NCBI GenBank assembly: GCA_036557285.1
Contig: DATBHW010000034.1
Span: 21,861-85,860 of the forward strand
Direction: 5' to 3'
DNA: 64,000 nucleotides
From: Ktedonobacterales bacterium
GTDB taxonomy: Bacteria; Chloroflexota; Ktedonobacteria; Ktedonobacterales; DATBGS01
Shown here: positions 43,037 through 52,452 of the stretch, piece by piece
How the letters are laid out: each line of letters begins with the position of its first letter
Numbering within the stretch: the first letter of the stretch is position 1
The notes under the pieces: model-generated
Database searches by the model: none
The model's input: the letters and a program-made list of their open reading frames with translations, nothing else
What the model was told of the DNA's origin: nothing
Program-made: the position numbers and the translations under genes

Positions 43037-45241
43037 GTGCAATATCTGGATGTTGATCTGGAGATTGGCCCTGGCAGTGGACGCGAGTATCCGGTGGCGG
43101 TGCTGCGCTCACCGGCGGGCGAGGCGCGGGCGCTGATGCGTTTCCCGTTTGATGAACTGGCGCTGGAAAACTATTTGCTCAAGCTGCAAAATGTGCTGGT
43201 GCGTTCGGGGGGAGTGCGCCGCAAGGCGCTTTCGCCACAGGAGCAGGCGGTGCAGGAGTTTGGGCAGAAGCTCTTTGAGGCGCTGCTGAGCAACGATGTG
43301 CGCAGCTGCTATGATGTGAGCCGACGCGAGGCGGCCAGGCTGGGGATGGGGGTGCGGCTGCGGCTGCGCATTCAAGCGCCGGAACTGGCGGCGCTGCCCT
43401 GGGAATATTTGTATGATCCGCGCCAGGCCGATTACCTCTGTTTGTCGCGCCACACGCTGCTGGTGCGCTATCTGGAAGTTCCCCAACCGATTCAGCCGCT
43501 GTTGATCGAGCCGCCGCTGCGTATTCTGGCGATGATCGCCAGCCCCAGTGAGCTAGACCCGCTGGATGTGGAGCGCGAGCAGGAACGGATGCGCCGGGCG
43601 CTGCAAGACCTGGAGGCGGCTGGGCTGGTGAAGCTGGAGTGGCTGCCGGGGCAGACGTGGCGAGACATGCAGCGGGCGATGCGCGGCGGACCCTGGCATG
43701 TGTTCCATTTTATCGGGCATGGCGGCTTTGATCCGAACGCTGATGAGGGTGTGATCGCGCTGACAAACGAGGAGGGCAAGGCGCATCTGCTGCGGGCGAC
43801 GGAACTGGGGCGGATGCTTGCCAATCACGAGGCGCTGCGGCTCGTGATTCTCAACGCCTGCGAGGGGGGGAAGGGGAGCCAGCGCGACATTTTTTCCAGC
43901 AGCGCGGCGACGCTGGCGCGGCGGGGCATTCCGGCGGTGCTGGCGATGCAAGAAGAGATTACAGACCGGGCGGCAATTGAGTGTACACGCGCGTTTTATG
44001 AAGCGTTGAGCGATGGGCTGCCGGTGGACGCGGCGGTTTCGGAGGCGCGCACGGCGATCAGTGTGGGGCTGACGAATACGCTGGAATGGGGGACGCCGGT
44101 GCTGTATATGCGCGCGCCTGATGGCATGCTCTTCAATCTGACAAGGCCGTCTGGCAGGCTCAAGCCCGCGCCGACGCCCGCGCCTCCTATCACGCCCACT
44201 ACGCGCGAGGCTGCGCCAGCGGCGCTGGTTAGAGAAGACGACCCGGAAGCGACGCAGATTGGGCCGGGGCTGGTCTTGCCGGAGGAGCAGGAGCCGCAAA
44301 AAACGCTGGAGGAGTGGCTGGACCTGGGATACACGGCCTATGACGCGAGGAGGTATGAAGAGGCGCTGGCGGCGTATGAGCAGGCGATACAGCTTGATCC
44401 TGGTGATGCGGAACGCTATACCGAGAAAGGGGCGGCGCTCTACGCGCTCCGGCGCTATGGGGAAGCACTGGCAGCGTATGAGCGATCTCTTGAGCTAGAC
44501 CCGAACGATCACACGGCGCACTATAAGAAAGGTCTCATTCTGAGAGAACTTGGGCGAGATAAAGAGGCGCTGGCGGCGTATGAAGAGGGCATTCGGGTCT
44601 ATCCCGGGTTGTCCTGGCTGCACCATGCCAGGGGTGACGTTTTGCGGGAGATGCAGCGGTTTGATGAGGCACTGGCGGCCTATGAGCAGGCGATCAAGCT
44701 GGAGGAGGGGGGGAAGCCCGACCCTGACGACGCCGCGCTCTACTATAACAACAAGGGCTGTGTGCTGCTGGACCTGAAGCGGCCAGACGAGGCGCTGGCG
44801 GCGTATAACGAAGCGATCAGGCTGAAGCCTGACTATGGGGTCGCCTGGCGCAATACGGGGGATGTGCTGTATGAGTTGGAGCGGGCTGAGGAGGCGGTAG
44901 ATGCCTATAAGAAGGCTATTGAGCTAGACCCCCAGGATGGCTACGCGCTTCAGGGGCTGGGTGATGTGCTGATGCAGTTGGGGCTTTTCGGGCAGGCGCT
45001 GGCGGCCTATGAGAGCGTGATTACGATCCAGCCGAAGGAGGGGCTGGCGTATAACAACAAGGGCGCGGCGCTGGAGGCGTTGGGAAGCTACGCGGCAGCG
45101 TTGCAGGCATATGAGCAGGCGATAGTCTGCAATCCAAAGGATGGGTTTGGCTGGCGCAACAAGGGCAACGCGCTCAGGCATCTGGGCAGAACGGCTGAGG
45201 CGCAGGAAGCGCATCGAAAAGCCAGGGAGCTTGGTTTGTGA
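43037..45241 (+). CDS. CHAT-domain protease fused to TPR repeats
   Basis: 734 residues. An N-terminal adaptor-like region (1-110) precedes a caspase-like CHAT domain (about 110-360) with catalytic His228 (HFIGHGGFD) and Cys275 (LNACEGGKG). A Pro-rich linker follows (370-410), then a run of about eight 34-residue TPRs (YEEALAAYEQAIQLDPGDAE and similar). CHAT proteases cleave partner proteins in bacterial conflict systems; the TPRs likely choose the target. The GTG start at 43037 follows GGGGGAGG. It is a close paralogue of the CHAT protein at 46785 over the first ~375 residues. Confidence 0.9.
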   Translation: MQYLDVDLEIGPGSGREYPVAVLRSPAGEARALMRFPFDELALENYLLKLQNVLVRSGGVRRKALSPQEQAVQEFGQKLFEALLSNDVRSCYDVSRREAARLGMGVRLRLRIQAPELAALPWEYLYDPRQADYLCLSRHTLLVRYLEVPQPIQPLLIEPPLRILAMIASPSELDPLDVEREQERMRRALQDLEAAGLVKLEWLPGQTWRDMQRAMRGGPWHVFHFIGHGGFDPNADEGVIALTNEEGKAHLLRATELGRMLANHEALRLVILNACEGGKGSQRDIFSSSAATLARRGIPAVLAMQEEITDRAAIECTRAFYEALSDGLPVDAAVSEARTAISVGLTNTLEWGTPVLYMRAPDGMLFNLTRPSGRLKPAPTPAPPITPTTREAAPAALVREDDPEATQIGPGLVLPEEQEPQKTLEEWLDLGYTAYDARRYEEALAAYEQAIQLDPGDAERYTEKGAALYALRRYGEALAAYERSLELDPNDHTAHYKKGLILRELGRDKEALAAYEEGIRVYPGLSWLHHARGDVLREMQRFDEALAAYEQAIKLEEGGKPDPDDAALYYNNKGCVLLDLKRPDEALAAYNEAIRLKPDYGVAWRNTGDVLYELERAEEAVDAYKKAIELDPQDGYALQGLGDVLMQLGLFGQALAAYESVITIQPKEGLAYNNKGAALEALGSYAAALQAYEQAIVCNPKDGFGWRNKGNALRHLGRTAEAQEAHRKARELGL

Positions 45242-45334
45242 AGGCGGATGCGCTAATTTGGCCGGGCCAATCGTCTTCTAATAACAGAATCTCTGATGGG
45301 CATGCGGTGGAGAGCACGCGGGAGGGAGGGACGC

Positions 45335-46351
45335 ATGCGGCGCTGTGCCTTTTGCCAGGGGGAGTTGGACCCTGCCACGCTGATCTGTCGAGCATGCGGG
45401 CGGGTGCAGCCGCCCACAGACGACGATATTACGCTGACGCCAGCGCCAGGGGAGAAGGGGGCGCTGACGCGGCGCTGCCCGCATTGCAACGAACGTCTTC
45501 CGGCTTCGGCGCGCTTTTGCGGGCGCTGCGGCCAGCCAATTGTCCCGCTGGCGGGGGAAGCGCCAGGGAAGGCGCTTCACGATACGAGCGCGCCGCCGGA
45601 GATCGCTCAACGCGATCCGGCCATCACTTCTGTACTGGAACAACCCGCCAGGCTGGCTGATATGCCCACAAAGCTGACCAGGCAGGGGGGAGATGCGCGC
45701 CTCCGCAGCGGGGTGGCGCACGGGCTGCGCTATCGCCTGCTGCGGCGAGCGCAGGCCAGAGTTGTGGAACCAGCGCCGCCGCCAACAGGGGTTTTTGCGC
45801 CGCCGCCAGTGCGGAGGAGGGGTGGGATGCAGGGCAGAATCGCGGTGGCGGCGCTGGTGGCGCTGCTGGTGGTTGGGGGGGCGGTGGGAACTCAGACAAG
45901 TTTGTTTACGGGGCCGGGCCATTCTGGCGGCGCCGTAGCAACTGCTACAGCTACGTCGGCTGCTTTGGCGACCCCTACTGCTACTGCTACGCCCTCTTCA
46001 GGCGTTTTTCGGGTGTCGCCAGCCAGTTTTTCGCAGATATGCGCTGGCGCTGCTGCGCTTTCTCCGCTGCAAGTGACGCTGGACAACCGCTCAGGCGGGG
46101 CTTCAGCGACCTGGCAGGCGGCGATTACGCAGACTGATCCAAAGGGGCATATCTGGGCAACAGCGAGTCCGGCGAGGGGAACTGTGCCTGCGGGGCAAAC
46201 GGCGAATGTGACGATCAGGCCGATCAGTACGCTGTGCCAGGATATGCAAGGCTCAGCCGGAGCGATTACGTATACAGTTTCGGTGAAGTATTCCGAGTCC
46301 GGGCAGACTGGCAGCCTGGCTGTGACGGATACGGTGACGCCTCCAGGTTGA
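45335..46351 (+). CDS. double zinc-ribbon membrane protein
   Basis: 338 residues. Two N-terminal zinc ribbons (CAFCQGELDPATLICRACGR and CPHCNERLPASARFCGRCGQ) lie within the first ~70 residues. A disordered linker follows, then one transmembrane helix (about 167-188), a Thr/Ala-rich stalk (200-225) and an exterior beta-sandwich-like domain (225-338). It probably couples a cytoplasmic event to an extracellular domain. The ATG at 45335 follows GGGAGGG. It sits between the two CHAT genes, so it may belong to the same system. Confidence 0.75.
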   Translation: MRRCAFCQGELDPATLICRACGRVQPPTDDDITLTPAPGEKGALTRRCPHCNERLPASARFCGRCGQPIVPLAGEAPGKALHDTSAPPEIAQRDPAITSVLEQPARLADMPTKLTRQGGDARLRSGVAHGLRYRLLRRAQARVVEPAPPPTGVFAPPPVRRRGGMQGRIAVAALVALLVVGGAVGTQTSLFTGPGHSGGAVATATATSAALATPTATATPSSGVFRVSPASFSQICAGAAALSPLQVTLDNRSGGASATWQAAITQTDPKGHIWATASPARGTVPAGQTANVTIRPISTLCQDMQGSAGAITYTVSVKYSESGQTGSLAVTDTVTPPG

Positions 46352-46449
46352 GAGGCAGGCGGTTGATGAAGTTTTACACATGAGGTGGGACACGTCGGCG
46401 TGCGGAGGCTCCCTGGCGGCATAGACGCGGGGGTTGCGACGAGGGCGAG

Positions 46450-46750
46450 CGTGCGCGCGGGCGCAGCGGTGAGCCGCCAAGATGGCGGCGCTACAAGTGG
46501 CGTGCGCCTGGAAGGGCGGCGGTAGCAATAGAGCGGCGCTACAAGTGGCGTGCGCCTGGAAGGGCGGCGGTAGCAATAGAGCGGCGCTACAAGTGGCGTG
46601 CGCCTGGAAGGGCGGCGGTGGCATGGGAGGGCGGCATGCGCGCGGGCGCGGCGGTGGCCGCCTGGAAGGCGGCGCTACAAGTGGCCTCCCCGCCCGTACA
46701 GGCGTAGCGGTGGCCGCCTGGAAGGGCGGCGGTACAGGCAGGTTGATCGG
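46450..46750. repeat. tandem block of dispersed repeats
   Basis: Three near-identical ~53-base tandem copies (GGCGGCGCTACAAGTGGC joined to a GCGCCTGGAAGGGCGGCGG spacer with AGCAATAGAGC) at 46486-46620, then more divergent units. In-frame translations such as the repeated LQVACAWKG are artefacts and are excluded from the CHAT gene at 46785. Confidence 0.78.
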
Positions 46751-46784
46751 CCAGGAGGCTGCAAACGGCAAGGGGAGGCAGGCG

Positions 46785-48704
46785 GTGCAATATCTAGATT
46801 TTGAGCTGGCAATTGGCCCAGGCAGGGGGCTGAGTTATCCGGTGGCGCTGCTGCGCTCGCCAGCGGGCGAGGGGCGCGGAACGCTGAGTTTTCCTTTCGA
46901 TGAGGCGGCGCTGCGGGATCGCTTGAAGGATTTGCAGATTGCGCTGCTGCGCTCTGGTGGGCCGCAGCGGCGGCGCATCTCTTCGCCAGAGGAAGCGGCG
47001 GTGCAGGATTTCGGGCAGCGTTTGTTCGAGGCGCTTTTTAGCGGCGATCTGCGTTCGCGCTACGACAGCAGCCTGAAGGCGGCGAGTCTGCGGGGGGCGG
47101 GTCTGCGGGTGAAGCTGCACGTTCAGGCGCCGGAACTGGCGGCGCTGCCGTGGGAATATCTGTATGATGGGCGGCAGGGAGAGTACCTGTGTCTGTCGCG
47201 CAGCACGCCGCTGGTGCGCACGCTGGATACGCTGCTGCCTGTGCAGCGGTTCAGGGTGCAGCCGCCGCTGCGTATCCTGGGGATGATCGCCAGCCCCGGC
47301 AATCTGGACCCGCTGGATATTGGCCGCGAGCAGAGGCGCATGCAGGCGGCGCTTCAGCCGCTGGAGGCGCGCGGGCTGGTGCGGCTGAAGTGGCTGGAGG
47401 GGCAGACGTGGCGCGATCTGCAACGGGCGATGCTGGGCGGTCCCTGGCATATTTTTCATTTCAGCGGGCATGGGGGCTTCGACGCTCGTATTGATGAGGG
47501 GATGCTGGCGCTGGCAAATGAGCAGGGGCAGGCGCATTTGCTGCGGGCGACGGAGGTGGGGCGGCTGCTGGCCGACCATGCTTCGCTGCGGCTGGTGGTT
47601 CTGAACGCCTGCGAGGGCGCGCGGGGCGGCAAGCGCGATATTTTCTCCAGTACGGCGGCGATGCTGGCGCGGCGGGGGATTCCGGCGGTGGTGGCAATGC
47701 AGGAAGAGATTACGGATCAGGCGGCTATCGAACTGACGCGCACGCTGTACGATACGCTGGCGGCGGGCAAGCCGGTGGATGAGGCGCTGACGGTGGCGCG
47801 CACGGCGATTAGCCTGAGCATTCAGAATACGCTGGAATGGGGGACGCCGGTTTTGTATCTGCGTTCGCCGGATGGGATGCTGTTCGATCTGCCGCCGCAG
47901 CAAACGACGACGCAGTTTCCGCCCTTTATTGCTCCACAGGCTGAGCCGGGACGGGCGCCTGTTCAGATGCCGCCCGGCGGGCAGCCAGGGGTATTGGCGC
48001 CGCCGAAGCCAACACAGCGCAAGGGCCGGGCGCGGCGCGTGGCCGCCGGGACGATGGGGACGCTGCGGGTGCTTGGGGGGGAAGGCGTTGGGCTGATCAT
48101 TGGGGCTTCGCTGACAGGAGGAGAGTCCCTGGCCGCAGGCGTTGCAGGGGCGGTGCTGGGTGGGGCGAGCGGGTTTGGCCTTGCTGTTCTGGAAGAGAAG
48201 GCCAGGCAAGGGGCATCGCCCCTGGCAAGCACGATGATGCAGGTGACACGGGCTATCTTCGCGGCTACGCTGGGGTTGCTGTTGGGGCTGGCGTTTTTCG
48301 GCAAGAGTGGTGTCGGACCTGCAACACTGGCCGGAGCGAACGGGGCGCTGCTGTGCGGCGCGCTTTCCATTGGCCTGGGCTGGGTAGAAAAGCGCGCCAG
48401 GAGCGCCAGGCGGCAGGGGCCGCTCAACTTCGTTCGCACGATCCGCGCGTTTGTTAAGGGGGGCATCGGGTTGCTTGGGGGGGTAGCGCCTGGCCTCACC
48501 ATTGGCTTTATCTGGCTGGCAAGCCGTTCCCCCACGAGATCATCAAGCTCGCAGTCTACAGATTTTGGGCAGGCGATTGGGCAGGCGATTGGCGAGATTA
48601 TTGGGGATATAGTGGGCGTTTTGATTCTGACGGTGCTGGCGATGGTGATCGGGTTGGTTGTGGGGCTGATTGCGGGGGCGATTACCGAATTTGCGTCGGA
48701 GTGA
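46785..48704 (+). CDS. CHAT-domain protease with glycine-rich multi-helix membrane tail
   Basis: 639 residues. The first ~375 residues parallel the CHAT-TPR gene, with His229 (HFSGHGGFD) and Cys276 (LNACEGARG). After a Pro-rich linker the C-terminal ~230 residues form five to six Gly/Ala-rich hydrophobic segments (VLGGEGVGLIIGASLTGGES; AAGVAGAVLGGASGFGLAVL; LLGLAFFGKSGVG; IGQAIGEIIGDIVGVLILTV). The gly-zipper-like helices suggest a membrane-inserting effector or anchor. The GTG start at 46785 follows GGGGAGG. Confidence 0.85.
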   Translation: MQYLDFELAIGPGRGLSYPVALLRSPAGEGRGTLSFPFDEAALRDRLKDLQIALLRSGGPQRRRISSPEEAAVQDFGQRLFEALFSGDLRSRYDSSLKAASLRGAGLRVKLHVQAPELAALPWEYLYDGRQGEYLCLSRSTPLVRTLDTLLPVQRFRVQPPLRILGMIASPGNLDPLDIGREQRRMQAALQPLEARGLVRLKWLEGQTWRDLQRAMLGGPWHIFHFSGHGGFDARIDEGMLALANEQGQAHLLRATEVGRLLADHASLRLVVLNACEGARGGKRDIFSSTAAMLARRGIPAVVAMQEEITDQAAIELTRTLYDTLAAGKPVDEALTVARTAISLSIQNTLEWGTPVLYLRSPDGMLFDLPPQQTTTQFPPFIAPQAEPGRAPVQMPPGGQPGVLAPPKPTQRKGRARRVAAGTMGTLRVLGGEGVGLIIGASLTGGESLAAGVAGAVLGGASGFGLAVLEEKARQGASPLASTMMQVTRAIFAATLGLLLGLAFFGKSGVGPATLAGANGALLCGALSIGLGWVEKRARSARRQGPLNFVRTIRAFVKGGIGLLGGVAPGLTIGFIWLASRSPTRSSSSQSTDFGQAIGQAIGEIIGDIVGVLILTVLAMVIGLVVGLIAGAITEFASE

Positions 48705-48799
48705 GAGATAGGGTCAATCCTGACCACTGGCGGCGTCACACGATGCCATTTCATGCGGTATACTTGAATGGAGTAGCATACACAGGGAGGAGGAAAACT

Positions 48800-49030
48800 A
48801 TGACTGAAGCTCTCAGGCAGATCATGGAAGAGATACAGCAGCTTGACCCTGCGCTACAGGATGAGGTAGCTGTACGGATTAAAGATATTCTCAAGGAGCT
48901 TGAGGAAGAGCGCGAGTGGGAGGCAATGGTTAGCACTCCAGAATCTCAGGCGCTGCTGGCAAAGCTGAAGGCAAGGGCGCAAGAGCAGGTCGCAGCAGGC
49001 AACATCTATGACCTGGATGAGATTCCTTGA
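48800..49030 (+). CDS. putative antitoxin of a type II toxin-antitoxin pair
   Basis: 76 residues, mostly charged helix (EALRQIMEEIQQLDPALQDE..KDILKELEEEREWEAM) and a short tail ending YDLDEIP. GGAGGAGG lies 7 bases before the ATG. It overlaps the following RelE/ParE-like gene by four bases (TTGA), the usual arrangement for such pairs. No DNA-binding ribbon-helix-helix is obvious, so the call rests on size, charge and neighbour. Confidence 0.62.
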   Translation: MTEALRQIMEEIQQLDPALQDEVAVRIKDILKELEEEREWEAMVSTPESQALLAKLKARAQEQVAAGNIYDLDEIP

Positions 49031-49299
49031 AATCCAGTATCACCGAGGATTTCCTAAAACTTTTTCGTGTACTGCCTGCTGACGCCCAGCGTCAGACTCG
49101 CGCTGCCTATCGGCTTTTCAAAGAGAATCCTCGCCACAGCAGCCTACGAATCAAACGTATTAGTCCCTCTGACCCCAGCCTCTACTCTGCACGCATCGGA
49201 AACCACTACCGCGCGGTAGGCTTTCTGGAGGGCGATACAATGAACTGGTTTTGGGTAGGTACTCACCAGGAGTATAACAAACTCACCAACCGACTCTAA
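49027..49299 (+). CDS. RelE/ParE-type toxin
   Basis: 90 residues with the RelE/ParE superfamily pattern: an N-terminal two-helix region (ITEDFLKLFRVLPADAQRQT), a strand with conserved basic residues (HSSLRIKRI), the LYSARIGNHYRAVGFLEGDT sheet with its Arg, and a C-terminal WVGTHQEY. The start is TTG at 49027, overlapping the antitoxin stop. Target (ribosome-bound mRNA or gyrase) cannot be told from sequence. Confidence 0.75.
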   Translation: MKSSITEDFLKLFRVLPADAQRQTRAAYRLFKENPRHSSLRIKRISPSDPSLYSARIGNHYRAVGFLEGDTMNWFWVGTHQEYNKLTNRL

Positions 49300-51854
49300 A
49301 GGGCACCGCCTGCCAATTGCTCCTCGATGTCGTCGTAGAGTTGGATGGCTGCTTCGTGGTAGGTGGGGGCGGTGTCGGGGCTGAAGACGGAGAGCGCCTC
49401 GATGATGGCGTCCTGTGCTCTGCTGAACGTCTGGCGTTTGACTTTATGCGTGCCTTTGAGGACGAGGGCGCGAGCGAAGTAGACCTGGGCCAGATTGAGG
49501 TGTGTACCCGCCCATTCTACGGGGAGATAGGTTCGCGTATAGACGGTGAGCGCGGCTTGATGCGCGGAGGCGGCCTGGCTGAGCAGGGTGAGCCGCGCGC
49601 TTCCCTGGGCGAGTTCGGCCTGGTCGCTGAGGGCGTTGCCGAGGTTGTTCTGGGTCATGGCCCAGGCTTCGGGGGTGTCCTGGCGGGTGGAGACTTTGAG
49701 GGCCAGGCGATAGGCAGCGACGGCCTGCGCCAGCAGGGCGGCTCTTTCGGTGTCGTCGGCGCATTCGGCCTGATGGCGGCAGACGTTGCCGAGGTTGCTC
49801 TGCGCGCTGGCCCAGCCCCTCGGCGTGCCTGCGGGGGTGTAGACTTCCAAGGCGGCTTCATGGGCGGCGCGGGCTTCGCACAAGAGGGCGGCGCGGGCTT
49901 CGCCTTCGGCCAGTTCGGCCTGCTGCATGAGGGCGATACCAAGATTGTTCTGGACGCGCGCCCAGTTGGCGCGAGGCGCTTCCTGGGTATATATCGTTTG
50001 CGCGGCGCGATAGGCGGCTATTGCCTGGCAGAGCAGCGCGGCGCGGGCCTGGCCTTCGGCGATATGGGCCTGTTCGGTCAACGCCACGCCGAGATCTTCC
50101 TGTGTGCGGGCTGCGGCATCCCAGGTCATGGAACGCTGATAGAGGGTGTGCGCATCCGACAACGCTTCGACGGCCTGGGCGTGGAGGGTCAGGCGCTCAT
50201 CCCCTTCGGTGAGCGTGGCTTGCTGGCTGAGCGCCGCGCCAAGGTGCTGCTGGGTCATGGCACAGTAGAGAGGGATGTTCTCCCACTGGCCGACGCGCAG
50301 AGATAGACGATAGGCGGTCACGGCCTGCGCCAATAGTACGCCGCGCTCCGCTGGCTGGGCTGCCTGGGCCTGATGCCAGTGGGTCAGCGCGAGATGGCTC
50401 TGGGTGATGGCCCAGGCGGCGTGGGCGCTTTGCTGGCGGTAGGCGTGCAGGGCGGCGCGAAAGCAGGCTTCGGCATGCTGCTTGTTGAGGAGGGCGCTGC
50501 CGATGCGCCGCTCCAGAAAGGCGAGGCCCAGGTTCCTGAGAGCTTCGGCGTCGTGATGTTGTGTCAGGCTCTTTTCGAGTTCGCGCCAGCCATCGCTGAT
50601 GTCGTTGCCCAGGGGGGCGTAGTCGGGTACGGCTTCATCGAGGTAGACATCGGCGACGGGGGCCAGGGTAGAGCCTTTGCCGGAGGGGGCAGGCTCCAGG
50701 TAGATGAAGCCCGCGCGCACGAGGGCATTGCGGGCGCGCCGCCACTCGCGCGGCTCCAGGCGGAAGACATCCTCTACGGTTGCGCGCAGGCGCGATTCAG
50801 GATAGCTGTAGACGCCAGCGGAGCGCAGGAGCTTCATGGCGCGCAAGATACGCTGAGCGTTTTTGGAGAGCGCGGGGTAGCGTTCAGAGGCCATGCGGGC
50901 GGCCTCCAGTATGACCGAACCAGGGGCGCCGTTGAATTGGTCGGTGCGCAGCTTGATGCCGTGATATTGGAGGGCGGCGGCGTGCCAGGCTATCTCATTT
51001 TCGCCAATTTCTGCCGGACGAATGGGTACGAGGTGCGCCAGCAAGGGGCTAAGATGTGTGGCGGCTCGCCTGGCTTCTTCGCCATCGCGGCAGGTGGCGA
51101 CGACCACAAACGGTACGCCAGCCGCGCGCAGACGGCGGGGCAGGTCGTTCAGGGTGGGGGCGAGGCTGAGGTGAGCGTATTTTGCCAGGTCATCGAGCCA
51201 GAAGATGACGCGCTCACCGCGCAGGGAGGCGACATCAAAAGGGAGCGGGCCTTCGTAGGGCCAGCGCACCAGCGTCCAGTCGGCGAGTTCGGCCTGCATG
51301 GCCTCCCAGGAGAGGCGGGTTTTGCCCATCATGGCCGGACCCAGGACACAGATACCAAAGGGTTCCTGGTCGCTGGTCCGGCGAGCGGCGGCGCGCAAGG
51401 CTTCGCGGGCTTCGGCGTCGGCGACACGATAGAGATAGAACTGCTGGAGATAGCCTGGGATGACCTGCGCGGCGCGGGCAGCCAGGGTTTCGATGCGGCG
51501 GGGGCGATAGGGCGAGCCTGGCTGCTGGGCGCGATGCGCCAGGTATGCGGTGGGGGTGAGCAGGGCGATCAGCCCCAGGACCGAGGCGAGCAGCCAGGGC
51601 TGAGCGAGGGCAAGCTGAATGATCGCTAGCTGCGGCGTGCCACGCTGGCCTGCGGTGAGGAGGAGGGTGACAAAACTGGACGCCAGCCAGCTTGAGAGCA
51701 GGGTGAGCCAGAACCAGAGGAGGGGTCGCCAGAGTCTGGCGAGCAGACTGGCAAGCGGGGATGGCGTGGGGCCGCGCCAATCGCTCAGGCGTGATCCTGC
51801 GCGATTGGTCAAAGCAAGCGGTGATCCGGGCGACTGAAGGGAGGATTGGAGCAT
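49296..51854 (-). CDS. STAND-type NTPase with N-terminal membrane helices and TPR repeats
   Basis: 852 residues. Two N-terminal helices (about 42-68 and 84-108) precede a P-loop domain with Walker A GPAMMGKT (about 168-175), a Walker B-like VIFWLDD, and a helical STAND lid with winged-helix features (YPESRLRATVEDVFRLE, then REWRRARNALVRAGFIYLE). About eight TPR-like units fill 420-830 (WAMTQNNLGNALSDQAELAQ and similar). STAND ATPases oligomerise on ligand binding to trigger effectors. Its closeness to two CHAT proteases suggests a shared defence or death pathway, but it is on the opposite strand. No effector domain is fused; RBS weak. Confidence 0.82.
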   Translation of the reverse strand: MLQSSLQSPGSPLALTNRAGSRLSDWRGPTPSPLASLLARLWRPLLWFWLTLLSSWLASSFVTLLLTAGQRGTPQLAIIQLALAQPWLLASVLGLIALLTPTAYLAHRAQQPGSPYRPRRIETLAARAAQVIPGYLQQFYLYRVADAEAREALRAAARRTSDQEPFGICVLGPAMMGKTRLSWEAMQAELADWTLVRWPYEGPLPFDVASLRGERVIFWLDDLAKYAHLSLAPTLNDLPRRLRAAGVPFVVVATCRDGEEARRAATHLSPLLAHLVPIRPAEIGENEIAWHAAALQYHGIKLRTDQFNGAPGSVILEAARMASERYPALSKNAQRILRAMKLLRSAGVYSYPESRLRATVEDVFRLEPREWRRARNALVRAGFIYLEPAPSGKGSTLAPVADVYLDEAVPDYAPLGNDISDGWRELEKSLTQHHDAEALRNLGLAFLERRIGSALLNKQHAEACFRAALHAYRQQSAHAAWAITQSHLALTHWHQAQAAQPAERGVLLAQAVTAYRLSLRVGQWENIPLYCAMTQQHLGAALSQQATLTEGDERLTLHAQAVEALSDAHTLYQRSMTWDAAARTQEDLGVALTEQAHIAEGQARAALLCQAIAAYRAAQTIYTQEAPRANWARVQNNLGIALMQQAELAEGEARAALLCEARAAHEAALEVYTPAGTPRGWASAQSNLGNVCRHQAECADDTERAALLAQAVAAYRLALKVSTRQDTPEAWAMTQNNLGNALSDQAELAQGSARLTLLSQAASAHQAALTVYTRTYLPVEWAGTHLNLAQVYFARALVLKGTHKVKRQTFSRAQDAIIEALSVFSPDTAPTYHEAAIQLYDDIEEQLAGGAL

Positions 51855-51920
51855 GTCAGGAAAAACCCTTCTCTATGCAAGACCCCACATCCACACAAAA
51901 CGTCTCACCCACCTCTTGAG

Positions 51921-51950
51921 TGTATAGCCTGTGCGATGGCAAGCCGTCAA
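51921..51950 (-). promoter_or_regulatory. promoter of the STAND-TPR gene
   Basis: On the minus strand TTGACG (51950-51945), an 18-base gap and TATACA (51926-51921), 67 bases before the start codon. Confidence 0.65.
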
Positions 51951-52019
51951 TCTCTATCAGCAAAGACAGTACCAATATGCTAGTGGTGGGGGCCGAGAGA
52001 TATGCAGCGTTCAAGGCGA

Positions 52020-52450
52020 AAGCCAGCGATGATGTTGGCGCAGCGGTGCGCCGCCAGGGACGGCGGCGGTACAGGCTCCCCGCCCAGGTAAGCGCGGCGT
52101 TCCGTTCAGAGGAACGGCGTGCGCGCTGGCGCAGCGGTGGGCCGCCTGGAAGGCGGCGCTACAAGTGGCGTGCGCCTGGAAGGGCGGCCACCGCTGCGCC
52201 TGGGCGAGCGTGCGCCCTCCAGTGCGAACGACGCCAGCAGGCCAGCGTCCAGCCGCCGAGACGGCGGCGCTACAGGCAAGGGGCCGCCGTCCCTGGCGGC
52301 CACTGGTACCGCTGCCTTCCAGGCGGCTCATCGTCGGGCTACCGGAACGCTCGCCTTCCAGGGCAGACGTTCGCCCAGGCGCAGCGGCTAGCCGCCAGGG
52401 ACGGCGGCGCTACAGGCGGCTGGCCGCCGTCTCTGGCGGGGGTATGAGCA
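52020..52450. repeat. dispersed palindromic repeats
   Basis: At least six units in both orientations with CGCTTGGG-like filler. They occupy the gap between the STAND gene and ybaK. No gene is supported. Confidence 0.75.
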
Positions 52451-52452
52451 GG

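Noticed and set aside
46482..46784. N-terminal extension of the second CHAT protein
   Set aside because: The extension translates the tandem repeat block; alignment with the paralogue and the GGGGAGG upstream of the GTG at 46785 place the start there.
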